In this document: positions 1-13,536 of the stretch, piece after piece
Layout of the letters: each line of letters opens with the position of its first letter
Numbering within the stretch: the first letter of the stretch is position 1
DNA from: Laguncularia racemosa
Lineage: Eukaryota > Streptophyta > Magnoliopsida > Myrtales > Combretaceae
DNA length: 64,000 nucleotides
NCBI GenBank assembly: GCA_037954665.1
Contig: JBBMOL010000133.1
Location: 496,001-560,000, forward strand
Direction of reading: 5' to 3'
Notes under the pieces: generated by a model
The model's input: only the letters and a program-made list of their open reading frames with translations
What the model was told of the DNA's origin: nothing
The model's database searches: none
Program-made: the position numbers and the translations under genes

Positions 1-2970
1 ATACTACAAGTTTCATAATCCATGACACGCTATTATTCCATAATATATGTATGACATAACGTAGTGGTCCTATAAAAATATTAGCAATAAATGTTCTTTT
101 TTTTTTTCTTGGTGAGTATACCAGAGAAAGAATTTAAACTTAGTCTATCCTATTATATGTCACTAGATTTTAAGGATCTTGGAGCAATTAATGTATTTAG
201 ATCTAATAAATATGAAATATCCTAGTTTTATAAAATTTTAATTCTACTCTTCTAAGTACTAGTACATTAGTAAAATATTTTGTAGATAAGGGTATTTCTA
301 GTATTATGGCTCTTTTCAAAACCTACACTACCAACTATTAATATTAAGAATTTCTTTTCTCTCTATTTCTTCTTTCTCCTTATCCCTGGCTCTTAAATGA
401 CGATTCCTACTGGCTAGCAACCAATTTCTACCATTCTTCCCTTCTTATCACATTTTCAAGAGGAGATTAAAGTTGTTCATGATATAGAAATAAAAGAAAG
501 TAGTGTTTTAAAGAAGTACTTCTTGAGATGGAATTTGTTGAACTTAACATCTATCTGGTCAATAAATGAATATCGGTCAAGCGTGGTTAGGCCTAAAGGA
601 CCAAGAGTACCAATGATCTTGGATTAGCACTCAAATGATCAATGTGTAACGATATCCTTAATAGAGTTATACACCGAAATGATCTAATAGATTTAAATTG
701 ACTTATGGGCTTATGGGTGTTAGAAAATACCTAACATTGTGTGTGTGTGTATATATATATTTATTTATTTATATGCATGTGAATGGGGTCTTGTGTTATC
801 TCAAGTTTCGAGACGCTAAAATTGTGTTGTATGTGGAACTAAATTACAAGATAATTGAATAGTTAATGTGTATTAAATGTTATGCATATATGTGTGTGGC
901 TATAATCTATTTGATATGTACATGTGGTTGTGGTCCCACATTGAACATTAGCTCACCCCTTCATAGGAATTTTTCTTTTTCATCTACATGTGTCTTAGAG
1001 GATTAAGTGGCTTATGACAAAATGAGTGTAAGGGACCTAAGAGGCAATGTGGATTATTATTATTATTACAATGATTAGCTGTAAGAGGATGAGTGGATGA
1101 CTAATGTTTTGTTAGTTTAGTTGATTATAAAGATGAGACTCATGTCTATGTTTGTACTCAGTTATGTTTAGTCTAATTTGTTCCATATTAGTATTCCAAT
1201 CTATTCCATATCAATATTCCAATTTGTAGAAGTAATAGCTCCAATTTGGTATGTATAGATGTTGTTTTGATGGATGTACAATGGAACTCATAGGAACCAT
1301 TTATTAATATGTCTTTAGAGGTTATAGTAATGTGTGTTTGTAGTTATTATGAATTCATGGAAATATTTAGTTAGTTTAGGAGCCTTTGCATGTCAAATGA
1401 TGCATAATGAGTTATAACATCTTAATTTTGAGGCATTACAAAATATAATAAAAACGAAACCAAGGTCGCCTTCCACTGCTTGAAGTTCAAACCCAATTGT
1501 TGATGAAATATATAAAAATATGAAAAGATAACTTTTTTACATCTCTGACTTAGTTTGATGTTGAGATTTAAGTTTGCTATAGTTGACTTTCATTATTAAC
1601 TTTTTAAATGTTTCATCCATTACATTTATAGTTAAATTGAATGTCAATTTTTTGGATATTTTTGCTAATGGTATTCAAATATTACTTTTAACATGTATGC
1701 CATAATTTTGTAAGTAAAAATAAAATTCAGAATTGCCACAACCTATGGGTAAACTGCAAATACTATAAGGTATAGCTTTTATAAAATTCTAATTTCAAAT
1801 TTTAAGAATTTATTTTCATAATAGAGGATAAGGGATATGGGTCCGGACCAATTGGTCCATAGCCGCTTGCCCTTGGTTAGCTGTCAATGTGTCCCTCGCC
1901 GAATATACAAAATAATCTCCTTGTTCCATAAGTTGCGCTAGTTAAAAGACCATGACAAATTCTTTACTCCATGCAAGTTGTAGTTTACTTCGGGGGCACA
2001 TAGGACTCGTAAGTCCTAACAGAATAAATATCACAATTTACTATAAAAATCTTAAATCAATAACAACATTAACTTTAATCAAGGAAAAAGTATACTTTTA
2101 AGTCTCAACTATTATCTACTTTTTTATTTAAATCCTCAATATTTTTTAAATTTTACCTAAAAATTTTTTTTATCAAATTTATTAAGTTTTTTATCTATCC
2201 GTGATACATAGCAGCTTTAAATTGATTCATAATAAGTAAATTAATAAAATAATAATATTAAATATATTTCTTTACATAATATAATAAAAAATAATATTAA
2301 ATATATATAATTATATAATATAATAATAAATAACAAGTAAAAATAAGAAAAGGAATCAGAAAATTTTAAGTGTACTTTGGCCATTTTGGCTAACTAATTC
2401 AAGCTTAATTAGAAGCTAATGCATCCTAAGTTGGATGGAAAATTTAATGTATTCAATAAAAATCTTATTTTTATAAGATTATAAAAATGTTAAGAATTTA
2501 AATAAAAGAAAAAAAGAAGTCGAAGACTCAAATGAAAAAAAAAAAAAGATAAATGCTAAGGACTCAAAATGTACTTCTCCCTTTAGTTAATAATAACAGG
2601 TAAAGTTTGCTTAAAACTTCATCGACATCATTCAACTCGACTAAAATAGACATTGATAGGCAGTTTAGTACAATGGGTTCCATGTTAACTTGCTTGTTCT
2701 TGGGTTGATCCACCCAGGTCTAAAAAATGAGAGCTTAGTGACAAACCTTCCATTGAATGGGCTTAAGTTTGACTTACCTATCAAGTCTTAGCAGATCAAA
2801 CCTTAGCTCTTTACCCCTCAAATGTTGATTTTTTTTTTTAATTTCTTTACCCTTGACTCTCTCTCTCTCTTAATATCCTCAAATAAACAAGTGATATTTA
2901 AATTCTTCACTCTTGTTTGTTATCCTTAGCCTTTGTTTATCATGAGAGAAAAGGAGGAAAGAATGAGGAA
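1..2970. other. AT-rich intergenic DNA, no gene seen
   Basis: I find no reading frame with recognisable protein content and no convincing RNA gene here. The stretch is AT-rich with poly(A)/poly(T) runs, a (GT)n(TA)n microsatellite near 739-772 and a short CT tract near 2857-2868. Very old, unrecognisable transposon fragments cannot be excluded. Confidence 0.6.
739..772. repeat. (GT)n-(TA)n compound microsatellite
   Basis: Six GT units run straight into five AT units and then a TTTA-rich stretch. This is a simple sequence repeat with no sign of function. Confidence 0.8.
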
Positions 2971-2978
2971 GGAAGCAA

Positions 2979-3060
2979 AAGCCCCTATGGTTCAATGGTA
3001 TAGATAGTGATCTTCTAGTGGGACAGATTATGCTCAAATCCCTCTCTCCCCTATTGTAAA
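2979..3060 (+). repeat. tRNA-like sequence, possible SINE head
   Basis: TGGTTCAATGGT at about 2988-2999 resembles a Pol III A box. TGCTCAAATCC at about 3030-3040 resembles a B box with one mismatch. The spacing is tRNA-like. No complete cloverleaf or clear target-site duplication is visible, so a tRNA-derived SINE remnant is more likely than a working tRNA gene. Confidence 0.4.
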
Positions 3061-3064
3061 GGAG

Positions 3065-6000
3065 AAAAATCAATTTTCTATTGCTTGTGAATGATGGATT
3101 TGTAGGGGATAGGAAAAATGATAAGAAATAGGGTTTACGAAGTTAGGAACATTTGGGATTGCCTAGGAAGGTTAGAGGATGACCAAGTGGTCGTGTGAAG
3201 CAAATTGATCAATTGGTTAGGGGCAATTAGCCAGTCGGTAAACAACCCAAGACCAATAGAGCTATTTAATTTAATTATTTCATTAAGTCCCTTTAGCTAG
3301 ACTATTTATTTATTTTTATTTTTCATATTCCTTTTCATTGGATGGGAAACAACATTTCAATAAATATTATATCATAGCTATACACTTTAGTTTACTTTAT
3401 GCTTATTTTTAATTATAGTTATACCACTAGTCCCCTTAGGTTAATATATAAGATTTCTTTTATTTGTATTATAGATAATTAATCAATATTATCGTTTTTC
3501 TTGTGTAAGACCTTTAGTAATATTGAATATTGACTATGACTAAGGCAATCAATTTAGAACATAACTCACAAATCCAAACATGATACAATACTATTATAAA
3601 TGGAACCCATTTATTAAACAAATCCCATAAATAAGTCTCGAGTTTAAACCATGAACCCGTTTAACAATAAAACAACTAATAATATATAAAACATATATAT
3701 GCAGATATGTGTAAATTTTACATATGTATGCATGTATGTAAGTTGTACCTAAATATAGATTATATATATGCTATATCTATCAGCCTATATATTATAATAA
3801 CATATGTATACTTTACTTCAATATCGATTATAAAACTATATAACTTATATATAGTTAGAGAGAACATATATAACAAATATATATCATATATTTATGTATA
3901 TAATATATATATATATAAAGATTATATAACTATAAGACATATATATGTACATATGTGTGTGTATATGTATACACACACTATGATATAGATTACATAACTT
4001 TATTTTATTAAACTCTTATTATATTGTAATTGTATATTCAAGTGTTAAGATTATATAATTTTTATTTGTAAATGTTAATTTTATAATTGCCCCTTTTCTT
4101 ATATATTTATAATTTTTTATAGATTTATTTATAGTTTTTTAATCAATAAACTGATTAAACCCAAACACAAATATGATTATTAAATAAGTCAGGTTAGGAA
4201 TTTAAATTTTTATACATAATTAATAAATGAATCAGATTACGAGTTAAGTTTTTAATATATGAACTCATTTAGACGTAAATACAAAACATGATAGATTGAC
4301 ATAAATTGCCAGCTCTAACTATAACAATCATGTCAATTAGATTTACTATGAGTTGTATCGGTTTATCTAATTAATCCATTCAATTATTATAAATTGTGAG
4401 TAGTATCAATTCTTGAATTTCAAAATAGAAATCTAGTTAAATTATTAATTAAAATTGTTCTAGTTGATATTGTCTATATCCTTTATTTTTATTGAATCTG
4501 TTAATAAAAAATAAAAAAAATGCTTTTCTTTCTATTAAACCCTAAAAACACCCCCAAAAAAATCTAATTTTTATGACGGTTGCGCTTCATAAATTGTGCC
4601 TTTAAATCCGACCTTGGATCCGTGCCATATCAAAAAGGGAAGGAAATAGTTCTCCAGGCCCCACTAATTTTCATTTCCTCTTAAATTAGAAAAAAAACAA
4701 AAGAGAGAAAATGAAAATAATTATTGGATTTTTTTTCTATTCCTCTCTTATGTCGTTTCTTTCCTTTGTCATTATTTTTTATGGACATATTGATAATTTT
4801 TCATATATATTTTTATCTTTTTGTTTTCTTCATTATCCAAACACAGAAAATAATTCTTTCATTTTCATGAATCAAACAAAGTGTCAGTCTTTATTTTATT
4901 TTTCCAACTGTTGGATACGTAGATCTAAGTCTAACATAGAATAGAAGGCTGAAGCGATTGCACCAAGTTGATTGATCACCAGCACTTGTCACTTTCTAGC
5001 TTCCCATGCTTATGTTCTATCCGCTGCTCCGCTTAGCCTTTGCACTGTGATGTAACGTCGTGTCAAGGGGCTGCACTGCACTTATATCGCTCCGGGATCG
5101 ATCGCCAAGTTTTGCTCGCTCCATCAAGCCAAAATAGTGGCCTCGTGGGGCTGGAACTAGTTTAAACTTGTGACCTCATAGGGTTTAGGTTTAGTCGAAC
5201 ACGATTCAGATTTAGATTAAAAGTATCATTGTTAATTGTAAGTTTATGCGTAAGAGAAACTTGTATTACTCTAATATTTTAAGGTTTGAAGAAAGTAGAG
5301 GACTATCAAAACTAGTTTATATATGAAAGCTAAAATTATATCTTTGCCTTACCAAACCGTATAATTATACTATGTTTGCATACCAAGGAGACAGAAAGAA
5401 AGGGGAGTAGAATGGAATTTGTAGAGATAGAAAAATAGAGAGAGAAGGTAATTAATTCTCTCCAACTTATCTAGACAATGAAGGAAAAGAAAGAAGTGAG
5501 AGATTTTAACATAAGGGAAATTATCGTAAAATCCATAGTTTTTACTAAAAAGATGTATTGATAGTTAATTGTATTGGACAAAATAGTAAAGACATTTCTT
5601 TTCTTTTTTTAACATTTCATCCCTTTTCCCTTATATTTGGAGAGAATCAAAATAGTAAAATTGGTGAGCCCATGGGTTTAGTCCCCTCCTAACTTCACTC
5701 CGTTTTAAATTCTGTTCATATTCAAGTAAGAGAAAAACAAAGAGAGGATCTTATAATATTGTATTTTCATGAATATCCCAATTTACAAATTAAGATTACT
5801 TATACTATTGAAATTCTAATAATCTAACAAATCTGGAAAGAATCTAACTAATTCTCTATCTAGCAAATTTAACTAATTTGGGTCATAACACCCTCCCATT
5901 TTTTGGTCTTCACCTTTCTCCAATCCGAAACAAAGTGTTGAGGTATATAACATTTTATCTATAGTTATGTTGTGAATAGAAATCGGATATTTGGATCTTC

Positions 6001-9000
6001 ATTGTATATATGCTAATTACTGCACATGAAATTTGATTTAAATTTGCTCACATTGTTGGTCTAAGTCATTTGTGGTATATTTCTCCAACTCCTAATAGAA
6101 TAAAGTTAGCAAATACCACGAACGGAAGCAACCTTCATTAGGGCACCAAACTTTATGTTTCAACTACATCTCATAAATGAAGGAAATAAAATGGGTAGTA
6201 AAATACAGTTCTAATTAAATAATATGTACCAATCCCTCTAGCCAAAAATAAAAGCAACATTTATTGCAGTTACAAGAATCACACCATCTGATTTCACTAT
6301 TTCTGCTGCCTATGAGCTATCTATGAACTGTACCTTTGTGGTTAAGGCTTTTTCTTTTTCTTTTTTAATCAATCGCTGTTAAGATTTTAGTTTAGGATAT
6401 CAAAGTATTCAAGATTTACACCTTATGATTTTGACAGTCAGATATCTAATCTTTCGCTACCCAACCACCAAAGAAAAGAAAATCACTATCTTCTTATTGG
6501 CGACTTACATTGATAATTGTTCCATGATTTGTAGAGATTAATGGAAATCAATAAAAGTTGGTGGACATGGATACCACTTGAAGATAATAAATTCAAAATG
6601 TAAAAGAAAAAAAGAAAGAAGTACACCCGTCCTATTTTAAGATTATGGGACCCTTATTTTATGTATGTTTGGTTTTGATTAATGAAGATTGCACGAAAAG
6701 AGAGAGGGAGTCAAGAATCGAACTACGCTAATCATCACCATCCATAGAATTTCTCTTGTTTTTCTTTTCAAAGGGACAACAACCTTTGCAGATTGTGTTT
6801 GCTCTTTTACGTTCACCTCTTCATAAAACGAGGCAGAAAACTTGGTTATGGACAATTTAAATAAGCAGTCTGGGTCCCTTCGCAGTGTCCTTCGGGGAAA
6901 TTATTATTATTATTCCTTTTAAGGACCTTTCATTCTCTTAAAACAATATTAGATAGGAGGAACAACATAGTATAACAAAGCCCGGATCTTGAGGAAATGA
7001 CCTATTTTTGTCCCTCCTACTTATGCTATTAAGACTTTATGGCTGAATATGAGGAAAAAGAATATATAGGAAGTACCTCTAATTTTAAATTTGAGTAGTT
7101 TAATATTTAAAATTTCATTCATTTATAATTTAGTATGTAATAAAAATACTAAATCCTATCTTATTTCAAAATATAGCTACTAAATTATAAAAAAAAAATA
7201 ATATTAGATATTAAATCGTCTAAAATAAAAAATATAAATATTACATTTGTCAAAAGAAGTACAGAACTCCTATCTGTGTAAAGGGACCGCCCTATAAACC
7301 CACCACGACCCCCCACCCCAATAAAATTGTCATTTCTTATCCATGGAATAAAATAATAATAATAATAATTCTGACCGCTTGTTTAGCAAAGTATAGTACG
7401 TAATAATATGAAACTGACGAGAATATTACACTTAACCTGAATTGATTTACAAGTTTTCTGTCCTCCTAACACCACCGGACTAGGACGCTAGCAAAAATTA
7501 AAAGAACATCAGTTTGACAAACTACTACACAGACGCTTCCACGACGTTTACATCATTTCATCTTGACAACGTCCAATTTATTTTTCCAGCTACCATTTGC
7601 AATTTCATCATCATTGTGTATAGCATACGGGTCAAACTGCACCAACTTAAAATTTAATATATTGGCTCAATTGCACAAATACTTAAATTAAAGGGCAAAA
7701 TTACATGATATTAAAAATTCTAGCTACCAAGTTGTAATTTTCAATTTTTTATAGTTTAATGTCTTTTTTTTTTTTTTTTGCAATTTAGTATTTATAATTT
7801 CAATTTGGTTAGTAATCCAATATCCTAATTTCTACGAAATTGCAATTGAAATAAAAGTGTAGATAGTAAATTGTAAAGAAAAAATAAAAACTCAGAAGCT
7901 ATACTGTCATGAAATAACAAAGTCAGGTCCTTCATAATGATGGGGTTGTAAGGATCCCTTTAATAATTTTCATAGACACTTAATAAAAGTTTTAAGAAGA
8001 AAATTTTCAAAATTTTAAACATTAATCGCACTCTTGAAAGCTCTTCTATTTAATATGATAAAAAGTGCCATCATTAATCAAAAGTTAGTTTCAGAGAAGT
8101 AATGCGTAGCAGCAGGTGAAGACTACTTCGAAGTTTGAAGGGTTCGAGTTTATAAGTCAACTGAATGCGATTGGACCTTACTTCGTCTTGCTTGCTTAAC
8201 CTGTTCATCGAGACATCGTCTTCCACCATTCAGAGGACCTGGCAATAGTACCTAGTCTCCAAACACTTTTGATAGTGTTCGTCCTATACAAATGGAACTG
8301 AGCGAGATTTCTGCCGTTCAAGTGTTGACGCATCTGAATCTGTTCTCGTCTAGGTGATTTCTGGGACAAAGTCCAATGTTATATAACATTGTCATCACCC
8401 TAAACTCTTTTTGACGTCCAAGTCGTGTTAATCTTAGCCCCGTCAAAATCTTATACCAGAATTGAAATCTCCAAATGATGAATTCAAAGCAAGGACAAAT
8501 CATTCTTTAGCTGCTCAAGATTGGGTGTAGAACGACCATTGGACCACTTAAGATTTCAAAGTTCTTATAACTAATGAAAACCTTCAATTTTGGGCTATTT
8601 CGGTTCCACCACAATAAAAGTGGAACTTTTTCCCTAGGATACCGGCATCCTATCCTTGAAGTCCCATTAAGTGTTGATGTTTTAATATTAGTCCAATGTT
8701 AGACTAATCAAAACCTTTTGAAGCTTAAGAGGGTTAAAGAATTAGTAGAGCACTTAATGGTTTAATTTGTTTTGATTAACTGGAATTGATTAACAATCAA
8801 GAACTAAGAGTATGAGATTAGGTAGGATCAATGAATAATCATAGCTAGGTTAGAAATAATTAGGGTGTGATTTCATCTTAAATTAATGGGTATTATTATC
8901 TAGTGATATGAACGAGTTAAATTTACAAGTTATAAAACAACTTGGCCATTGGAAATTACAAAAGAAGAAGTATCAAAGATTTCGGAATAAGCCATCAGGA

Positions 9001-10125
9001 TTAATAGCTAGGGGTTATAAAGCATTTAGAAATTGTGTTTCAAACATATCCGAAGCTATTGGAGTTGAGTATTCTAAGAGAAAAACTTAATTTCAAAAGT
9101 TCAATTTTGAAGCTTCATAACTTTTTATTTATGAAAAATTATGAAGCCTACAATATGTCAAAGATTTGAGTCTACTTTGACCTGGAGTATATACTTTACT
9201 GTTTGGTGTAAGAATCATGATTAAAATATTTTGTTTTCATATTGTTTCTAAATTAAGAAAGTTTGTATTGATTGATTTAGTTTTTTATACTATTTTTATT
9301 TATTTGCCTTATTAGCTTTACGATTTTTAGTTTATAAATACTTGTATAACAATGTTGCTAAGGATGATTGCATTTTTATCGATAGTAAAAATTACTTTGT
9401 TACATATTGTGTGTGGTTCTCACTTCACAATGTGTCATATGGATTCTTAGCATATAAAAACAAAATTCTTGGGAAACAAATCAACCTAATTTGAAATGGA
9501 AACCTAAATTGAAAGTGGAGTTATAAATGATTAATATAAGTGAAAACCTAGTTTAATACAAATTCACTTAACAAACATATGCTATCAATTGTACATGTTG
9601 AGGGACACCTATTCCTAATGTATGGTACACTAAGTGGTTATGTACCAACAAAGGGTAGCTATTTAAGTGTGTTGCAAAGTTGGAATAAAGTGAGTGGGTA
9701 GGTTTAGATGCAAACCTACTATTTATTTAGAGTAAAGGTACGGGAATCATGGATCGATTAACCGTGGCTATTTAAGTTGGTCATGAAGTTCGAATGAATT
9801 GGCTGGTCAAAATATAAGATGCATGTCTCCAAGCATGGGATGGTTATATGTGGGTTCTAGACTTGCTAACAATTGTAGAAGAAGGTATTAAAGGTTATGG
9901 ATTTGGTACAAAAACCCATGTGGGATAGATGGATTGGCTATTAATAGTAGTCATGAGTTGGGAAATTGGATAGAAGTTGTTAATCCAAGCAGTTGTCACA
10001 TAATGTGGGGTTAGGTGCGAGGCTAAGGACTAACTAACAAATAGGATCACATTGAGATGTTAGAAGGAAACTATTTATACATTTAAGTGTGACAGAAACT
10101 AGAGTAGATGAAAACATCAATAAAA
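3065..10125. other. AT-rich intergenic DNA, no gene seen
   Basis: No coding region is supported. Frames of 60-77 codons (for example 4711-4944 and 8908-9090) are low-complexity or match nothing I know. The segment holds an extended TA-rich microsatellite region at 3640-3990 and scattered A/T homopolymers. A less AT-rich patch at about 8110-8500 could be an unrecognised repeat remnant. Confidence 0.55.
3640..3990. repeat. Long TA/ATATG low-complexity tract
   Basis: This stretch is built almost wholly from variants of TATATATG, TATATA and ACATAT. The 93-codon frame inside it (3707-3988) translates to an I/Y-rich string and is an artefact of the repeat. Confidence 0.8.
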
Positions 10126-10129
10126 ACTT

Positions 10130-10552
10130 GTTTGTTTGTTGTGTTGAATTTAATGGCATAAATAAGCCAAACCTACCAATGAATTACTCAAGTTTGTTTC
10201 AATACTTACTTTAATTCAATTTGACAATAATCAAGTCAAGTTCAAGCTTGAACTTGAACTACTTGAATAGTTTATCACATTGAGTTTGAGATTCATAAGA
10301 TTTAGGTTGATTAGTTTAGGAACTTAATTGAGTTTGAATCAAATTCAAATGCTAATCAAGTTTGTGTAAAGTTTGCATATTGATATAGTTTTTTATTAAA
10401 AGAAAATTATCTTTGTTTATACAAGTTGAATCAAGTCATGCTTAAGCTCTATATTCTAAACTCAATTGAATTCATTAAGTTTTAGAATTTTCAATCGAAC
10501 TCAAGCTTAAGCTTAGTACTATATCATTTTAGTTGACTCATTTACAACCCTT
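10130..10552. mobile_element. Probable non-autonomous DNA transposon remnant
   Basis: The sequence is made of 'caagttcaagcttgaacttg'-type words and ends with 'gactcatttacaaccctta', a terminus style common in plant hAT-like non-autonomous elements. Similar internal words occur at 21170-21475 and 37806-38150. The left end and target-site duplication are not clear. Confidence 0.3.
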
Positions 10553-10629
10553 ATTAAACTATGCATGTATTTTAACTATATTAGTCTATAGCATGGCCAC
10601 GTAACAATATCAAATGACTATCACTACCC

Positions 10630-10815
10630 TATGATGTTGATGATGATGATGGTTCAACAGACATGGTGGCAGTGGCAGTGGTAGTAGCGACACAAGTAGC
10701 AGTGGTGATGCTTCACATGGTGCACTAGTTGTTGTAGTATGGTAGTGAAATGGTGATAGCAGTGCAGGATTATAGTGGTAGTGTTGGCAACAGTGTTAAC
10801 GGTAAGAGGTGGTGT
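10630..10815. repeat. Degenerate GGTAGT/GATGAT trinucleotide-rich tract
   Basis: Imperfect repeats of GATGAT followed by GGCAGT/GGTAGT/AGTGGT words occur here. No coding frame is convincing. It is probably a decayed microsatellite. Confidence 0.5.
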
Positions 10816-11553
10816 AAATAATGGTTATGGTCTTATTTTATTTTTTATTCAATAATTTAATTGTAATATTGTAAAATTAATTTGGAGTAGTTTTTTTCCA
10901 AATAAAGGTTTATGGAAAATAGATAATAGAATAAAAATAGTTATTATAGACAGTAGTTGATCTTAGGGACAAAATATTTTACTTCATATCTTTTCATTTC
11001 TTGAAGTAAACGGATGGTGATACTTATGGTAGAAATATTTATATTGCAATACCCACATAACATGTCAATTTCGGTGTCTACATGATACAAGATTTGAAAA
11101 CACATTTATGAATGTAAGATTTTCAGACAACGTGCTATGTATGGCAAAGACCGTGTACACATATATATAAGTTCCCTAAATAAGAATTTTCTTTTCCTTT
11201 TTTTTAATATGTCTGAAAAGTCAAGTATGTCTAGAAAGTCAAGTATGATGTGCTTTGAATTTGATCGGTCGATAGTCAAAATCAAAGTACGAAATTTCCA
11301 GGAAAAAGTTCGATGACATTACAATAGCGCTTCTCCACTGAAACAAATGCTTCCCTATGCAAATTATTACCCTCAACTCTAGTGCTAAAAGTTGAGGACA
11401 CTCATCATCACAGTGTTGACACGATTCAATCCCACATAATCAAACCATTAAGAAAGTGCACATCAACTTCCTTATGAAACATCAGCTTTGGGACATGGCA
11501 TGAAATATCTTTTCATGATCAAGTTTATGTGAAGATTAAGGTCCAACATTTCG

Positions 11554-11976
11554 ATGGAAAACAACATTAGAGGACATCTACAGACCAAAAGGAGAACGTC
11601 GGTATGTCTGTTGGTAATAATCCAAGCCATTCTCTTATTTTTCACTTGGAAATTGTATAATTCGAATGTGTGGCTGGAGCGCCATGTAGCCTTCGTTATC
11701 GTAGTGGCGCTGGGGCTGTTATCTGTTGTTACAGCGCTTGCAGTTGCATTGCCCGCCACTTTGGTGGCTTGGATCACTGTTTTGGTACTTCTGGCATTCT
11801 CTGGGAAGTCAAAAATGGATTTGATGATCGAAGGGAATAAGATTATTAAAGAGATTGTTGGTTGTTTACTCAGTAAGTTTTGTTTAAGAGAAGTGAAAAC
11901 GGTAGCAGCTTTTTGTGCTGTTTCAGGATACCTGGCTTGCAGGTACATGGATGAAGAAAAGAGAGGATACTGTTGA
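11554..11976 (+). CDS. Small multi-pass membrane protein of unknown function (140 aa)
   Basis: This is a single-exon frame of 140 codons. The first 15 residues are polar and basic. Three hydrophobic segments follow, at about residues 17-35 (CLLVIIQAILLFFTWKLY), 45-63 (HVAFVIVVALGLLSVVTAL) and 65-83 (ALPATLVAWITVLVLLAF). A mixed amphipathic C-terminus holds a short hydrophobic stretch near 118-130. The start has G at +4, and no longer in-frame start is evident. The hydrophobic pattern resembles uncharacterised plant transmembrane proteins, but I cannot name the family. TATATATAAG at about 11160 could be a promoter TATA element, which would give a 5' leader of over 350 bases. It stands alone in intergenic DNA. 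The reverse strand is also open (11472-12032), which I read as a shadow because it translates to low-complexity S/T-rich text. Confidence 0.6.
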   Translation: MENNIRGHLQTKRRTSVCLLVIIQAILLFFTWKLYNSNVWLERHVAFVIVVALGLLSVVTALAVALPATLVAWITVLVLLAFSGKSKMDLMIEGNKIIKEIVGCLLSKFCLREVKTVAAFCAVSGYLACRYMDEEKRGYC

Positions 11977-12034
11977 TTTATGCTTATATACTTGCTATGT
12001 GCATATATGTGATGTATAGCTACCAACAACATTT

Positions 12035-13030
12035 AAACACATAGTTGTGGTAATCAATAGGAAATAGTTTTTTAAAAAAAAATTACTACCCATTTAATAG
12101 TATATCCAACCATGATGAATAATTGGTAGATATATGTGGCATGTATTATTTGCTGAATTTTTTTTGCTACAATGAATTACATCTTATCTAGAATCACATT
12201 ATATATGATAAATATTTAATAAAATTCAAGATTTTATTTTTTATTTTTTATATATGATAATAATATGTAATTAGATTAGATACCGGTGAAAACAACGATT
12301 AAAATTAAAAGTAATCTCTCCACTAATGCGATTATTATATGTGATTTGAGATAATGTACTTTTCCCAGCCCAAGAGAAACTAATATTTATTTGAAAAGAA
12401 AACAAACATCAATCTAAAACCTACGCTCTAACTCGGCAAATAACGACAAAACAAAGGAGATAGGGGTCGTGAAACTGAAAAAGATAAACCAATCCTGTTT
12501 TTATTTTGAAATATAATTTAATCGGTACACGTGTTTGCGAAAAATTAAAGATAAAAAAAAAAAGATTAAAAAAGGAAACTAAAGTAGCTTCGTGCTTGAC
12601 CAAAGGGAAAATATATGGCATTATTTAATTACATTGAACTTTTAATTGTATAATGTAAGGCATTGTTTTTAATAATTTAGTGTTTGAAAGAAGGGAAGCA
12701 ATACCTAAACATGATTATAAAGATCAATAGATTAACTAATAATGGTTGAGAGGCAATCGGGCCTTGCCTCCTTGCTTAATGCCAATACACGTTTTTACGA
12801 TTCGAGTTTAGTGGAACAAACAGGGAGTACGGTGCCGACCACAACAAGAGGGAATATAGTGGGAACCGCGAAAAACATATATAAAGTCAAAAAGGTACAT
12901 GAAACTCTGAGACAAATTACTTATTAGCTGCACTAGACCATGTGGCCTTTTATGTTATTTGGGTGATAAATCAAAGAGAAACAAGTGGTCCATTATGTAA
13001 TTCAAATTCCAACTCTTAAAATGCGTATTA
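12035..13030. other. Intergenic DNA, no gene seen
   Basis: AT-rich, with no protein of recognisable type. The 61-codon frame at 12742-12927 is less AT-rich than its surroundings but matches no family I know. Confidence 0.5.
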
Positions 13031-13033
13031 AAT

Positions 13034-13536
13034 ACATATAGGAAAGGCCGGATTCAATCAAAAAAATCGGCTCAATCTAGTTCACCAATTTACAAATCAT
13101 GAACCGGTATAAGTGGACCGGTTCAATTCAACCAAAGATCCATCGATTTAAATGGATTTATAGCGATTGAGTTATGAGAATTAGTTGAGCCAACAATTCA
13201 CTATTCTTAAAAAATAAAAATAAAAATACAAAAATGAGATCAATTAGCACCTAAAAAAATTAAAACATTGCAACACTATAAAAGTAGAGAAATTATAATT
13301 TAAGGTGATATAAATATATTAAAAAATATACTTTTTCTCTTGTTTGAAGTAACTTAATTAAATTATTATATTTTTAAATATGACATAAGATAAGTTTACA
13401 ATTTATTATTAAATTATTTTAGTTTTATACATTTTTTAAGCCAAAAAAAAAAATCAAGAGCCGATTCACCTAATTTTGGCCCGTGAACTTCCAAAATTAT
13501 TTCAGTTCGTGGCCGGATCGACTCTTTTCCATGTCT
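13034..13536. mobile_element. Degenerate hAT-like non-autonomous element (MITE remnant)
   Basis: The left end reads acatataGGAAAGGCCGgat and the right end, reverse-complemented, reads gacatGGAAAAGAGTCGatc, giving an imperfect inverted pair of about 18 bp. Subterminal 'accggt' and 'ggttcaattcaacc' words occur near the left end. An 8-bp duplication is not clear and there is no coding capacity. Confidence 0.35.

Noticed and set aside
3707..3988. 93-codon plus-strand frame
   Set aside because: It lies wholly inside a TA-rich low-complexity tract and translates to an I/Y-rich string with no domain.
8908..9090. 60-codon plus-strand frame
   Set aside because: Basic, with no recognisable family and no supporting promoter or splice context.
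11472..12032. 186-codon minus-strand frame as a separate gene
   Set aside because: It is the reverse of the hydrophobic plus-strand gene, S/T-rich and without a domain. The plus frame gives the more protein-like product.
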